A DNA stretch of 64,000 nt from Paulinella micropora. Lineage: Eukaryota > Cercozoa > Imbricatea > Euglyphida. The notes beneath the pieces are model-generated. The model worked only from the letters and a program-made list of their open reading frames with translations. It ran no database searches and had not been told where the DNA came from. A program made the position numbers and the translations under genes. This document shows, piece after piece, positions 47,422-58,116 of this stretch; position 1 is the first letter of the stretch, and every line of letters begins with the position of its first letter. The stretch is taken from the NCBI GenBank assembly GCA_009731375.1, contig BJOX01000303.1, positions 47,632-111,631 on the forward strand. The letters run 5' to 3'.

Positions 47422-47570
47422 AGTTGCCGCGCTTCCAAGTCCACTCGGATTGCCTCCAGCCGCGTCGTGGTTGCCTCCCCCTTGGTAGTCGTGTCGTCTC
47501 CAGCCTCCTCGTCTGCACGCCTCTTCTTTGCAGAAGGCTTCTTGATTCCCTTTGGCTTCTCGTTTGACAT
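47418..47570 (-). CDS. 50-codon basic leader ORF overlapping gag start
   Basis: Starts MSNEKPKGIKKPSAKKRR, ends EARQL. Its stop overlaps the gag ATG as ATGA, the layout used for termination-reinitiation. It may equally be the N-terminus of gag shifted by one indel. Confidence 0.4.
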   Translation of the reverse strand: MSNEKPKGIKKPSAKKRRADEEAGDDTTTKGEATTTRLEAIRVDLEARQL

Positions 47571-47689
47571 CGATTCTTGTAATGCCTTAAAAACGAAACT
47601 AGAAGCCTACAGACACCGACGCACATACACACCAGAAGACATACATACCCACAAAATACATACGTACATATATTAAATAGATACATGCA

Positions 47690-47761
47690 CACACTTACAC
47701 ACACCTACACACACACACACACAAGTTCTCACACACACACACACATACACATACACACGCT

Positions 47762-47792
<31 letters not shown>

Positions 47793-47853
47793 GCACGCAC
47801 ACACACACAAACACCAACACACACACATACACACACATACACACACACTTAAG

Positions 47854-47892
<39 letters not shown>

Positions 47893-48150
47893 GCTCACAC
47901 AAAAACACAAACACCAACAAATACAGACACACACACCATACATACATATTACATACATGCAGAATACACATAAACACACATTAAATAATACATACATACA
48001 CACACGCACACGCACACACTCTCATAACACAAGCACAAACACACAGACACAAACACAAACACACAGACACAAACACAGACACAAACACAATACATACATA
48101 CATAAAATACATGCATGCAAGACATACATGCAAGACATACATGTTTTTAT
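47690..48150. repeat. CA dinucleotide arrays
   Basis: CA repeats with CACG, CACAAA and ACAT variants. Confidence 0.95.
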
Positions 48151-48238
48151 TCTGTATATACCTAATTATATATATAATTCCTCTGTATATTCAGTTTTTT
48201 TGTTTGTAAAGACTGTTGCTTGCTCTGTGGTTGGCTAG

Positions 48239-48495
48239 AATGAGATTTGAGACGACGACCAGCGCGCAGGCCCGGACTAACAGGAAGCAGTGCAACATCG
48301 GGAACCTGGCGAAGGGAGCTTGCGGACCTTGCCCGGTCGCCTGCCGTTCGCAGGGCAGCAGGAACAGCTCTAAAGCGCACGCGTGCCTCGCGCGAGCACC
48401 TGCACTGGCCTCTGAACAGGCGCAGGACGGGGACTCGAGGGCTTTGGCCGATGCGTTGGTCCGGCCTTGTCGGAAACCAGAGCCAGAGCAGGAAT
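48239..48495 (+). CDS. Possible host exon
   Basis: Bounded by ttggctag and gtgtac. Open for 85 codons (FETTTSAQARTNRKQC, Cys-rich CGPCPVACRS). GC content is like the other host exons. The minus strand is also open (IPALALVSDKAGPTHRPKP) so strand is uncertain. Confidence 0.35.
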
Positions 48496-48623
48496 GTGTA
48501 CATATGTATGTATGTATTGTGTGGGTGTGTCTGTGTGTGTGTGTGAGCGAGGGTGTGAGTGTATGTGTGTATGCATGTGTGTGTCTGTGTATGTGTGTAT
48601 GTGTGGGCGCGCCGCGCGCGCGC

Positions 48624-48660
<37 letters not shown>

Positions 48661-48667
48661 CTGCAGG

Positions 48668-48935
48668 AGCGTCCAGCTGTGCTCTGCTGCTATCCTACCT
48701 TGTGCACATCCAGCTGTGCTGCTCCTTACCTCGTGCCACATGCCTGATAGCGACCCGCCGGTAGCGCCTATGATTCCGATCATGCCAGACAAGCAGCCGG
48801 CCGATGGTGCCTGCCTCCTGCTTGTGCTATCTTCCATCAGAGCTAGTACCTCTTCGCCTGGCGCGCACACTCACGCCGCTGCGGACTGCAAGTATCTGAA
48901 GAAAAAAGCATGTTCTGCCACAGTGTATTGTTCTT
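48668..48935 (+). CDS. Possible host exon with internal duplication
   Basis: Follows a GT array and gggctgcag. An internal ~34-bp duplication (tccagctgtgct...) opens it. A GTAGCG at 48760 may be the donor. The frame MPDSDPPVAPMIPIMPDKQ continues to a stop at about 48937. Product unrecognised. Confidence 0.35.
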
Positions 48936-49041
48936 AATTTTGTTTGTCAACTGTGCTAGGCTTTGCAAATACCACCATGACGCTACAGCTACTCCTTCCA
49001 TCGTATGGTTCGCGCCCTGTCCCTCGCGCTACTCAATTTAG

Positions 49042-49101
49042 GCTATGGCTGACGTCGGAGACCACGACTACCAGTGGCACAAGACGAGACGCAGCATGCA
49101 G
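49042..49101 (+). CDS. Host exon (AMADVGDHDYQWHKTRRSMQ)
   Basis: 60 nt, 20 codons, between ctcaatttag and gtaagtcgg, both strong splice signals. It may belong to the Ser/Pro-rich gene or to another. An internal ATG follows the first codon. Confidence 0.5.
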
Positions 49102-49149
49102 GTAAGTCGGTTAGTCGGCTGTAGCACACCCCCCCCCCCGGTCCGTCCG

Positions 49150-50170
49150 TCCGCAAGAAAAGAAAGAACAAACAACAGAGTTCCAGGAGATCTTGATAAA
49201 AATGACGTCAAAGAATGGGGTAGTTAAAAAATTTCAGCGAAAAGCGAAGATATTTTCAATAATCTTTTGAGGTTGATCACTGTCAAGTGGCAACTTATGA
49301 TGCTCTGGAAAGTAATCATGCTATGAAAATTTATTGCCGGAGCCTGGAAGTATTACTAATACAGCCTAGGATATTGAGTGTCAAAGTCAACACTGAATCA
49401 AATTAACTTTGACAATGAGAATTCAAGTTAGTGCAATTCAACGGTAGCATCAGTGTAATAATATTATTAAGTTAAACTTGTATTGAGAACCAGGGTAGGT
49501 AATAACTTTAGCCCTTAACCGGGCGAGCGCCACATTTGTGGATCATTGCCACTGTGGCAGTGTTTTTCAAACTGAATAAAACATGATCATCATTTCTCAA
49601 CGTAATAATACTGAAATAAGCGGCTTGATATTAATATTTCAAGACATGCTCAGTGAAGTCTATTAATATCGATAAGTCACTCAAGGTACGGAGGTAAAAT
49701 CTCAAGTTATCGGGAAGTGACTTAGTTATGTTATATATCAAAAATAGGTGCAAGTTGAACGCGAGGATCCTAGTCATTGCCACAAATGTGGCAGTGTTTT
49801 TCAAACTGAATAAAATCATCATTTCTCAACGTAGTAATACTGAAATAAGTTGGATATTAATATTTCAAGACATGTTCTATCGATACGTCAAGGTACGAAG
49901 ATAAAATCTTATCTGGAAGTGACTTAGTTATGTTATCAAAAAATAAAATCGTCGCAGGGCCAGCGCGAGCCAGGATGCACCCACTCAATGGTTCGATAAA
50001 ATGACCTTTGACGTTATTGATGAGCGGTTTTTGTCATAGTTCGCTTAAATATGACAGAAGTAATTATTACAAACAAAGCACTGCTAATATTGCCACATTG
50101 ACTAAGGTGAATGGTAGCAGAGAGAAAAAAAACCACCACGAGCGCAAGAAATTGTTTGGGTCGCTAACAC
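49150..50170. repeat. AT-rich region with tandem duplication
   Basis: 49540-49745 and 49778-49945 are diverged tandem copies (ggcagtgtttttcaaactga, atattaatatttcaagacat, gaagtgacttagttatgtta). Each starts at a small hairpin, TGCCACAAATGTGGCA in the second copy. No gene is visible. Confidence 0.75.
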
Positions 50171-50722
50171 GTCGAATTCAGCTCCCTATTCTTGCATAAC
50201 TATTTCGCGCGAAAGGAATTTTACAGAATCTTGCGTGCGTTGGGTTTTTCAGATAGAACAAAAAATTCTTGTCGGCCGCCGCAAGGAAGTTTTCCCCCGA
50301 AGTTGGGCGAAGGCCGGGGGGAGGGGGGGGGGGGGGGGGGGGAGCACCNNNNNNNNNNNNNNNNNNNNNNNNNNNNNNNNNNNNNNNNNNNNNNNNNNNN
50401 NNNNNNNNNNNNNNNNNNNNNNNNNNNNNNNNNNNNNNNNNNNNNNNNNNNNNNNNNNNNNNNNNNNNNNNNNNNNNNNNNNNNNNNNNNNNNNNNNNNN
50501 NNNNNNNNNNNNNNNNNNNNNNNNNNNNNNNNNNNNNNNNNNNNNNNNNNNNNNNNNNNNNNNNNNNNNNNNNNNNNNNNNNNNNNNNNNNNNNNNNNNN
50601 NNNNNNNNNNNNNNNNNNNNNNNNNNNNNNNNNNNNNNNNNNNNNNNNNNNNNNNNNNNNNNNNNNNNNNNNNNNNNNNNNNNNNNNNNNNNNNNNNNNN
50701 NNNNNNNNNNNNNNNNNNNNNN

Positions 50723-50759
<37 letters not shown>

Positions 50760-50940
50760 GGTGTCAGGGGGGAGCGAAAAAGTCGAATTTAGCGCCCTAT
50801 CCGCATAACTATCTCGCGCGAAAGGAATTTTACCGAATCTTGCTTGCGTTGGGTTTTTCAGATAAAACAAAACATTCTCATCGGCCGCCAAGGAAGTTTT
50901 CCCCCGAAGTTGGGTGAAGGCCGGGGGGAGGGGGGGAGGG
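50171..50940. repeat. Direct repeats flanking a gap
   Basis: 50171-50345 and 50782-50940 are diverged copies (cgcgcgaaaggaattttac, gttgggtttttcagata). G tracts lead into N at 50349-50722. The unit may be a tandem array collapsed in assembly. Confidence 0.75.
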
Positions 50941-51037
50941 GGGCCCCGAACTAAACATTCGCCCAACTAGGGGGTATCAGCGTTTCCGAAATTTTTTCAA
51001 GACTTTTAGGAACTTTCAGAAAACTTGTGCAAATGAA

Positions 51038-51460
51038 TGGGAATTCAGTATTTAGTTACAGGACATAATAAAATGATATTAAAACATGTTTTTATTAATA
51101 GTCAACCACTTGGACTTCACCTCCGGAGGTGGACCGAAACCGGTCTGACACTATAATTTTTCTACTTTTTTTTCATGCCGGCGACGACNNNNNNNNNNGT
51201 GTGATGTGAAGGTTACATCCACCATGCACAACCTGCTGCGTTAATTTGTTTTGTTTGATTCCTAAGTATTTCTATTAATAATATTCAGAAATATTTACTT
51301 TACATAGTGTAATTAGCTACAGATGGGGTGGAAAGGCTAGGGTGACACACACAGGGGGGGGGGGGGAGGATAAGATGTCAGGTGTGGCTACCACAAATAA
51401 AACTAACAATAAATCTATTTAAATACATGCAAACGTAATTATAAACGCAAAATATAGAAC
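51038..51460 (+). repeat. Left terminal inverted repeat
   Basis: Begins tgggaattcagtatttagtt. Contains a perfect small palindrome ccacctccggaggtgg and gaccgaaaccggtc. Ten N at 51189-51198 correspond to ~165 bp present in the right arm (62812-62975). Ends at aaaatatagaac. Confidence 0.85.
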
Positions 51461-51670
51461 AAGATTAGAAACTTATCTTACTCACTTACTTACTTACTTA
51501 CATGCTTCCTTCCTTACTTACTTACTTACTTAGATGCTAAGGGCTGCGCGTTTTGCTTCTCGTCTTCTTCATTTCTCCTTACTTGCTTGCTTACTTACTT
51601 ACTTACTTACTCACTTACCCACTTACTTAAATGCTAAGAGCTGCGTGTCTTAAGACAGCAACAAGGAAAA
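51461..51670. repeat. ACTT array region inside left TIR
   Basis: ACTT repeats interrupted by two copies of atgctaagagctgcg-like sequence (51535 and 51631). It follows the stop of the minus-strand gene. Confidence 0.7.
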
Positions 51671-53175
51671 TCAACGCCTCAGCGCCATAGACGCCAAGGC
51701 AAACTCAAAAAAATTTGGTGAGCTGTTTGGACTGTTGCTGGGAGTAGTACCGCGTGGGGAGGTTGAGTTAGATGCAGCGCCAGATGCCATGCGAGCGATC
51801 AAATCATCTAATAGCATCTCTCTAGCCCTAACCTCTCTGTTAACGTTGCTCTGATCGTTGTTTTGGTTATTGCTCTGATCGTTGTTTTGGTTATTCATGC
51901 GGTTGTTGTTATGATTGTTGTGGTTATTGTGGCTGCTTTTTTTTTCTTCTTCTTCTTTGGTGCTTCTTCTTCTTCTTCTTCGTCTTCTTCGTCTTCTTCT
52001 TCTTCTTGCTCTTTTGCTTTCTTCTTTCTCCTGTTGCTCTTCTGCTGTTTCTTACCCTTGTCCTTTTCCTTTTCTTGCTCTCTATCCTTTCTTTTCTTCT
52101 CCTCTCTCTCCCTGTCTAGCCTATCCTTCCTGTCCTGTTCTAGCAGTTTCTTAATGCTCTCAGTTTGATTCAAGATAGCTTTGTTGACAAGGCGCTCAAC
52201 GTCGGCTTCCGAAACACCGGCGGCCGGTGTGGGATGCTCCTAAAGTAGTAAAGAGAGAGAGAGAGAGGGAGATAGAGACTCAGGGAGAGAGAGAGGTGGA
52301 TTGATTGACCGTTTGCTCTACCTTGGAGGGCTTTTTTCCTTTGCCTTGGCTTACAAGAAATGGTATACCCTGTATTAGGTAGGTCCGGGCACCTACAAAA
52401 AAAATTGAAGCAAGCAATTGCAACTTTGAAGAGAGGATGAAAGTTGAGTTTGTTACCTTTTACTAGTACTCTTTTTCTTGCCCTTGGATGAGCTAGTTGG
52501 TGGATCATCTGAATTACAAAGCAAACCAAAATAGAAAGAACCAAACAAGGATGAAGTTTGTTACCTTGCCCGCAACTTCAGCGTCCTCCTCAGCGTCCTC
52601 CTCAACTTTCAGGGTGTCTGCGCACAAATACACACGCAACACAATACGACATCTCACACAATGTGCACGTGGGTACCGAACTTCAGTTTCTTTGGCCTTC
52701 CCGAAGACCTAGGCTCGGGACCGCTGCCTGTTCTCTTGCGCTAAAGGTTGGGGACAAGAGTGGGGCAAACATGATGGAAGAAAGCATATCTGACCATCTT
52801 CTTCTCCTTCTTCTTCTTACTTCTTCTTCATAATAATAATGATAATATGATATAATAATATAATAATATAATAATAATTATAATAATAATTATAATAATA
52901 ATAATAATAATAATAGTGCTTCTCTGTCAATGGCTGATGCATTTCTGCACATGCGCCTCCATCGTCTCACCCGTGAGGGGAGTACGAAGAATTGACGATA
53001 AGCTCTAATGACACCCCCGCAAGGGCAGTTCCAACACTTCCAGACGGGCCGGTATGTTCAATGAAAATACTAAATAGACCGGTATGTTCAATGAAAATTC
53101 TGGTGGCACCGACGGGAATCGAACTGGTGACAGGGCCCAGATGGTAGAACTTGACCACTGGGCTATCACGGTGTC

Positions 53176-53232
<57 letters not shown>

Positions 53233-54538
53233 GTGAGAAGAAGAAGAAGAAGAAGAAGAAGAAGAAGAAGAAGAAGAAGAAGAAGAAGAAGAAGAAGAAG
53301 AAGAAGAAGGAGAAGAAGAATAGTACCAGTCTTCCCAGTCCTTGCCCGAGATGAACTCGAAATAGCCCTTGGCCGCCCAAATGTGAACCTTGCCAGACTC
53401 TACTGGAGGTAAACCCTCCGCCTGCTCTTCCTCTTTCTTCTTCTCCTCCTCGTCCTCCTCCTCGTCCTCCTCTTCTTTCTTCTTCTCCTCCTCCTCCTTC
53501 TCCTTCTTCTCCTCCTCCTCCTCCTCCTCTTTCTTCTTCTTCTCCTTCTCCCTCTTCTCCTTCTCCTTCTTCTCCTCCTCCTCCTCCTCCTCTTTCTTCT
53601 TCTTCTCCTTCTCCCTCTTCTTTGCTTCCTCCTCCGTCTTCTTCGCTTCCTCCTCCCTCTTCTTCTCCTTCGCTTCCTCCTCCTTCTTCTCCTCCTCCTC
53701 CCTCTCCTTCTCCTTCGCTTCGTTCTCTTTCTTCTTCTTCTTCTTCTTCTTCTTCTTCTTCTTCTTCTTCTTCTTCTTCTTCTTCTTCTTCTCTTCCTCC
53801 TTCTTCTTCGTCGCTTCCTCCTCCCTCTCCTTCTCCTCCCTCTCCTTCTCCTCCCTCTCCTTCTCCTTCTTCTTCTTCGCTTCCTCATCCTTCTCCTTAT
53901 CCTTATCCTTACTATTATCCTTAACCTTCTCCTTCTTCTTCTTCTTCTTCTTCTTCTTCTTCTTCTTCTTCTTCTCCTCCTTCTTCTTCTTCGTCGCTTC
54001 CTCCTCCCTCTCCTTCTCCTCTTCTTCTTCTTCTTCTTCGCTTCCTCATCCTTCTCCTTATCCTTATCCTTACTATTATCCTTAACCTTCTCCTTCTTCT
54101 TTTTCTTCTCCTCCTCCTCCTCCTTCTTCTTCTTCTTCGTCGCTTCCTCCTCCCTCCCCTTCTCCTCCCTCTCCTTCTCCTTCTTCTTCTTCGCTTCCTC
54201 ATCCTTCTTCTCCTTATCCTTATCCTTATTATCCTTAACCTTCTCTTTCCTACTTGGTGCATCATCAGGCTTCAAAAATTTTGTTTGTTTTTTCTGTCTT
54301 TTGTGTCGGGGACCAGCTTCGTTGCCCAAGCCGTCGTCCCAGGGCTTCCCTTTATCCTTCTGTAGTATTCCATGTTGATTCCACGTGTAGTAGAAGCCGC
54401 GGACCAACTCATCCCGGTCCCCTTTGCCCTGTTACATATGTTGGACGGAGAGAGAAGAGAGAGAAGAGGAGGAAAAGAGAGAAGAAGAGAGAAATGAGAG
54501 AAGGAGAAGAAGAAGAAGAAGAAGAAGAAGAAGAAGAA

Positions 54539-54570
<32 letters not shown>

Positions 54571-54686
54571 AGCAGAAGAAGAAGAAGAAAGAAGAAAGAA
54601 GAAAGAAGAAGAAGAAGAAGAAGAAGAAGAAGAAGAAGAAGAAGAAGAAGAAGAAGAAGAAGAAGAAGAAGAAGAAAGAAGAAGAA

Positions 54687-54733
<47 letters not shown>

Positions 54734-54817
54734 AGAAGAAGAAGAAGAAGAAGAAGAAGAAGAAGAAAGAAAAAGAAGAAGAAGAAGAAGAAAGAAGAGA
54801 AAGAAGAAGAAGAAGAA

Positions 54818-54849
<32 letters not shown>

Positions 54850-54853
54850 AGAG

Positions 54854-54885
<32 letters not shown>

Positions 54886-55369
54886 AAAAGAAGAAGCGAA
54901 GAAGAAGAAGAAGAAGAAGAAGAAGAAGAAGAACAGGAAGAAGAAGAAGAAGAAGAAGAAGAAGAAGAAGAAGAAGAAGAAGAAGAAGAAGAAAGAAGAA
55001 GAAAGAAGAAGAAGAAGAAGAGGAAGAGGAAGAAGAAGAAGAAGAAGAAGAAAGAAGNNNNNNNNNNNNNNNNNNNNNNNNNNNNNNNNNNNNNNNNNNN
55101 NNNNNNNNNNNNNNNNNNNNNNNNNNNNNNNNNNNNNNNNNNNNNNNNNNNNNNNNNNNNNNNNNNNNNNNNNNNNNNNNNNNNNNNNNNNNNNNNNNNN
55201 NNNNNNNNNNNNNNNNNNNNNNNNNNNNNNNNNNNNNNNNNNNNNNNNNNNNNNNNNNNNNNNNNNNNNNNNNNNNNNNNNNNNNNNNNNNNNNNNNNNN
55301 NNNNNNNNAGAAGAAGAAGAAGAAGAAGAAGAAGAAGAAGAAGAAGAAGAAGAAGAAGAAGAAGAAGAA

Positions 55370-55416
<47 letters not shown>

Positions 55417-55817
55417 AGAAGAAGAAGAAGAAGAAGAAGAAGAAGAAGAAGAAGAAGAAGAAGAAGAAGAAGAAGAAAAAGAAGAGGAAGAAGAAGAAGA
55501 AGAGGAAGAAGAAGAAGAAGAGGAAGAAGAAGAAAGAAGAAAGAAAAAGAAGAAGAAGAAGAAGAAGAAGAAGAAAGAAGAAGAAGAAGAAGTTGAAGAA
55601 GAAGAAGAGGAAGAAGAAGAAGAGGAAGAAGAAGAAGAGAAGAAGAAGAAGAAGAAGAAGAAGAGAAAGAGGAAGAGGAAGAGGAAGAGGAAGAAGAAGA
55701 AGAAGAAGAAGAAGAAGAAGAAGAAGAAGAAGAAGAAGAAAGAAAAGAAGAAGAAGAAGAAGAAAGAAAAGAAGAAGAAGAAGAAGAAGAAGAAAGAAGA
55801 AAGAAGAAGAAGAAGAA

Positions 55818-55864
<47 letters not shown>

Positions 55865-56538
55865 AGAAGAAGAAGAAGAAGAAGAAGAAGAAGAAGAAGA
55901 AGAAGAAGAAGAAGAAGAAGAAGAAGAAGAAGAAGAAGAAGAAGAAAAAGAAGAAGAAGAAGAAGAAAAGAAAAAGAAGAAGAAGAAGAAGAAGAAGAAG
56001 AAGAAAAAGAAGAACAGGAAGAGAAAGAGGAAGAAGAAGAAGAAGAAGAAGAAGAAGAAGAAGAAGAAGAAGAAGAAGAAGAAGAAGAAAGAAAAATAAG
56101 AAGAAGAAGAAGAAGAAGAGGAGGAGGAGGAGGAGTAGGAAGATATGTATGTATGTATGTATGTATGTAAGAAGAAAAAGAAGAAGAACTTAGTTAGGAA
56201 GAAGAAGAAGAAGAAGAGAAGAAGAAGAAGAAGAAGAAGAAGAAGAAGAAGAAGAAGAAGAAGAAGAAGAAAGAAAAAGAAAAGAGAATTGAAGAGAAGA
56301 GAAGGAGAAGAGAAGAGAAGAGAAGAGAAGACAGACAGTAATATTAAACAGACGCAGGCAAACAATCTTACCAGATCATGCTTGGCAAACACTGCGGGTG
56401 GAATCTCCACACTATCAAACGGCAGCTCCTCTGTGGATCCGTTGATAGTGAGAAAGATTTCCCCCCGCGAGTTTTTGCGAATGGTTTCCAAGCTCTTTGC
56501 TATATGTTTCTTGGGCATACCAGCGGTCACAGATGGTC
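51671..56538 (-). CDS. Lys/Glu-rich protein gene inside the TIR element
   Basis: Proposed exons on the minus strand: 56538-56372 (PKKHIAKSLETIRKNSRGE, VEIPPAVFAKHDL|gtaaga); 54428 to about 53318 (GDRDELVRGFYYTWNQHGIL, GKPWDDGLGNEAGPR, long Lys/Glu tracts, then SGKVHIWAAKGYFEFISGKD and WEDWYYS); about 52617-52565 (LKVEEDAEEDAEVAGK); about 52508-52458; about 52385-52322; about 52241-51671 (PTPAAGVSEADVERLVNKAI, Lys/Glu coiled coil, Asn/Gln-rich end). Phase fits between exons 1 and 2. The Lys tract near 51940 and the Glu tracts contain indels, so the frame switches. The start is not assigned. No known domain; the charged coiled coil suggests a nucleic-acid or structural partner of the transposase, by inference. 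Confidence 0.5.
52829..53177 (-). mobile_element. tRNA-derived SINE, full copy 3, with ATT tail
   Basis: Head at 53177 with A box (53155-53165, TAGCCCAGTGG on the minus strand) and B box (53115-53125). Body includes a 30-bp tandem duplication (ttttcattgaacataccgg twice) and ends near 52916 in an ATT tail (52829-52915). It sits in an intron or exon end of the element's minus-strand gene, so it inserted into the transposon. Confidence 0.75.
53178..53320. repeat. AAT and GAA arrays
   Basis: AAT array upstream of the SINE head followed by a GAA array. Confidence 0.95.
54440..56335. repeat. GAA array in intron, with 251-bp gap
   Basis: About 1.9 kb of GAA with AAGA, GAGG and rare ATGT units; N at 55058-55308. 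Long apparent Glu, Lys, Arg, Ser, Phe or Leu ORFs are repeat translations. It fills the intron between exons 56372 and 54428 of the minus-strand gene. Confidence 0.95.
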
Positions 56539-56679
56539 CTAAAGTTTGCAAAACACGAAATGAGATGATCCTATTCAATTGTTTTACAAAGCAAACACGA
56601 TCATAAATTCAAAAAGAAAGGACGAAAAAGTGGAAGGTCAAAAAGGTGGTGGTGCCACTAGTCGTTGAAAATGGAATGG

Positions 56680-57365
56680 GGGCTGGTCTCACAAAACTTT
56701 GTGCATGATTTTTATTAAGAGGAAACAATTATAGATCGTGCAAGTAGCATTCCCGATCCTTCCAAGGTCCAGAAGGATCGGGAATGGAATTCTTTTTTTT
56801 GACATAAAATGTTCTGTGGAGAAAACTCTGCATGAATTTTTGTCAAGACCGACATTCTTGACAAAAATTCATGCAGAGTTTTCTCCACAGAGCATTTTAT
56901 GTTAAAAAAAAGAACCCCATTCCCGATCCTTCTGGGCCTTGGAAGGATCGGGAACGGTACTTGCGCGATCTATAATTACTTCCTTTTGATACAAACTCTG
57001 CATGAATTTTTGCAATCATGTTTGTCGGTCTTGACAAAAATTCATGCAGAGTTTGTATCAAAAGGAAGTAATTATAGATCGTGCAAGTACCATTCCCGAT
57101 CCTTCCAAGGTCCAGAAGGATCGGGAATGGAATTCTTTTTTTTTGACATAAAATGCTCTGTGGAGAAAACTCTGCATGAATTTTTGTCAAGACCGACAAA
57201 CATGATTGCAAAAATTCATGCAGAGTTTGTATCAAAAGGAAGTAATTATAGATCGTGCAAGTACCATTCCCGATCCTTCCAAGGTCCAGAAGGATCGGGA
57301 ATGGGGTTCTTTTTTTTAACATAAAATACTCTGTGGAGAAAACTCTGCATGAATTTTTGTCAAAC
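56680..57365. promoter_or_regulatory. Nested palindromic modules between divergent genes
   Basis: Two modules recur in both orientations. X holds the hairpin attcccgatccttccaaggt then ccagaaggatcgggaat, and acataaaatg..tctgtggag and aactctgcatgaatttttg. Y holds caaaaattcatgcagagttt, gtatcaaaaggaagtaatta and tagatcgtgcaagtacc. Order is Y(degenerate)-X, X', Y', Y-X, Y-X, giving palindromes centred near 56855 and 57020. Position between two divergent genes suggests a sh­ared promoter or transposase-binding region. Confidence 0.65.
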
Positions 57366-58106
57366 GTACAGTACTACTCTACTACGTATACTAATAGTAC
57401 TACTACTACTACGGTTATTACTGCTACTGCTACTTCCTCGTCCTACTTCTTCTTCTTCTTTTCCTCCTTTTTCTTCTTCTCCTAACTAAGTTCTTCCTCT
57501 TTTTCTTCTTACATACATACATACATACATTTCTTCCTACTCCTACTCCTCCTCCTTTTCTTCTTCTTCTTCTTCTTCTTCTTCTTCTTCTTCTTCTTCT
57601 TCTTCTTCTTTCTTATTCTTCTTCTTCTTCTTCTTTCTTCTTTTTCTTCTTCTTCTTCTTCTTCTTCTTCTTCTTCTTCTTCTTCTTTTTCTTCTTCTTT
57701 TTCTTCTTCTTCTTCTTCTTCTTCTTCTTGATCTTCTTCTTCTTCTTCTTCTTCTTGATCTTCTTCTTCTTCTTCTTCTTCTTCTTCTTCTTTCTTCTTT
57801 TTCTTCTTCTTCTTCTTCTTCTTCTTCTTGATCTTCTTCTTCTTCTTCTTCTTCTTGATCTTCTTCTTCTTCTTCTTCTTCTTCTTCTTCTTGTTCTTCT
57901 TCTTGTTCTTCTTTCTTCTTCTTTCTTCTTCTTTCTTCTTCTTCTTCTTCTTCTTCTTCTTCTTCTTCTTCTTCTTCTTCTTCTTCTTTCTTCTTCTTCT
58001 TCTTCTTCTTCTTCTTCTTCTTCTTCTTCTTCTTCTTCTTCTTCTTCTTCTTCTTCTTCTTCTTCTTCTTCTTCTCCTTCTTCTTCTTCTTCTTCTTCTT
58101 CTTCTT
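57366..58106. repeat. ACT and TTC arrays
   Basis: Short ACT repeats then ~660 bp of TTC with gatcttcttc variants. 57472-57560 is the reverse complement of 56110-56205 including an ATGT/ACAT interruption, so it is an inverted arm of the GAA array. Confidence 0.9.
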
Positions 58107-58116
58107 NNNNNNNNNN

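Larger units (their letters stand above)
42900..47570 (-). mobile_element. DIRS-like tyrosine-recombinase retrotransposon
   Basis: Minus-strand order: small leader ORF, gag, RT, RNase H, tyrosine recombinase (YR). YR instead of a DDE integrase and RNase H before YR define the DIRS order. The 3' end lies inside a gag ORF. The 5' end fades into CA repeats near 47690. Terminal inverted or split repeats were not found. Frameshifts between RT parts, before RNase H and within YR mean this copy is defective. Confidence 0.75.

Noticed and set aside
54254-56578. Poly-Glu, poly-Lys, poly-Arg, poly-Ser and poly-Phe ORFs up to 768 codons
   Set aside because: Read-through of a GAA array and a gap. Only the ends (56372-56538 and 54428 downward on the minus strand) look like exons.
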